NCBI GenBank assembly: GCA_025936195.1
Contig: JAICTW010000184.1
Span: 1 to 6,109 of the forward strand
DNA: 6,109 bases
Reading direction: 5' to 3'
DNA from: Flavisolibacter sp.
Lineage (GTDB): Bacteria > Bacteroidota > Bacteroidia > Chitinophagales > Chitinophagaceae
A model generated the notes under the pieces. That model was not told the DNA's origin, ran no database searches, and saw only the letters and a list, made by a program, of their open reading frames with translations. Positions 5,901-6,109 of the stretch are shown here, one piece after another (within the stretch, counting starts at the first letter, position 1; every line of letters starts with the position of its first letter). Both the position numbers and the translations under genes were made by a program.

Positions 5901-6109
5901 ATGGAAAACGAAAGATTATATCCGGTAACAACTAAGGAACTCGCTGATAAAAAAGCTGCCTTAGCACCCAAGAATTTAGAAGCATGGCGGAATTTTAGTA
6001 AAACAGTATTTGAAGAAGGCGCTCTTCCGGAAAAAACCAAACAGTTAATTGCGGTTGCCGTGGCGCATGTAACACAATGTCCTTATTGCATCAGGTCGCA
6101 TTCCAAACA
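5901..6109 (+). CDS. AhpD-like carboxymuconolactone decarboxylase-family protein, 3'-truncated by the window end
   Basis: The first 69 codons of a gene run off the right edge. The N-terminus MENERLYPVTTKEL is followed by LEAWRNFSKTVFEEGALPEKTKQLIAVAVAHVTQCPYCIRSH, given here by its blocks WRNFSKTVFEEGALP (29-43), KTKQLIAVAVAHVTQ (45-59) and CPYCIRSH (60-67). The CxxC pair (C60, C63) and the histidine H67, together with the acidic residue E44 in the LPEK turn, match the catalytic arrangement of AhpD-like alkylhydroperoxidases, in which the cysteines cycle between thiol and disulfide to reduce peroxides or their partner proteins. Complete members are about 110-120 residues, so roughly half is present. 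The ATG at 5901 follows an A-rich stretch, 26 bases after the stress protein stop, suggesting co-transcription. True substrate and reductant are unknown; some family members are not peroxidases. Confidence 0.9.
   Translation, partial: MENERLYPVTTKELADKKAALAPKNLEAWRNFSKTVFEEGALPEKTKQLIAVAVAHVTQCPYCIRSHSK

Overview
The window looks like one end of a metagenome-type contig from a Bacteroidota bacterium, probably of the Chitinophagia/Sphingobacteriia kind. Three things suggest this: moderately AT-rich coding DNA with many lysine codons, start codons preceded by A-rich leaders with no Shine-Dalgarno sequence, and the family flavour of the proteins. Phylum is an inference from style; no marker gene is present.

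The first ~140 bases do not belong with the rest. They are about two thirds G+C and stay open on the minus strand for 47 codons. The peptide resembles the large DUF1549/DUF1553 (PSCyt1/PSD1) proteins of Planctomycetota. Somewhere in 128-143 the sequence switches to a Bacteroidota-like transaldolase that lacks its N-terminal third. This is most simply an assembly or cloning chimera at a contig end. The ATG at 35, which gives a seemingly complete 286-residue protein, is therefore not a real start.

From there every recognised gene lies on the plus strand. The order is: truncated transaldolase (to 895); a ~365-base stretch with no convincing gene; a secreted DUF4142 protein (1262-1804) directly abutting a cupredoxin lipoprotein (1805-2152); a type I GAPDH (2224-3219); a stand-alone FAD/NAD(P) ferredoxin-reductase-like oxidoreductase (3265-3936); a stomatin/slipin membrane protein (3987-4898); a YeaO-type DUF488 protein (5009-5353); a universal stress protein (5392-5874); and the first 69 codons of an AhpD-like carboxymuconolactone decarboxylase-family protein with a CxxC motif (5901 to the window end). 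Gaps from GAPDH onward are mostly 26-50 bases, with one of 110, so co-transcription of parts of this run is plausible.

Taken together this reads as a central-carbon plus redox/stress-response neighbourhood: sugar phosphate enzymes (transaldolase, GAPDH), electron-transfer or copper proteins in the envelope and cytoplasm, a membrane-organising slipin, a nucleotide-binding stress protein and a thiol peroxidase-like protein. I see no mobile element, CRISPR array, tRNA, rRNA or defence system. I do not find evidence for a clearly new system; the most notable items are the chimeric end and a few unusual arrangements listed in the findings.
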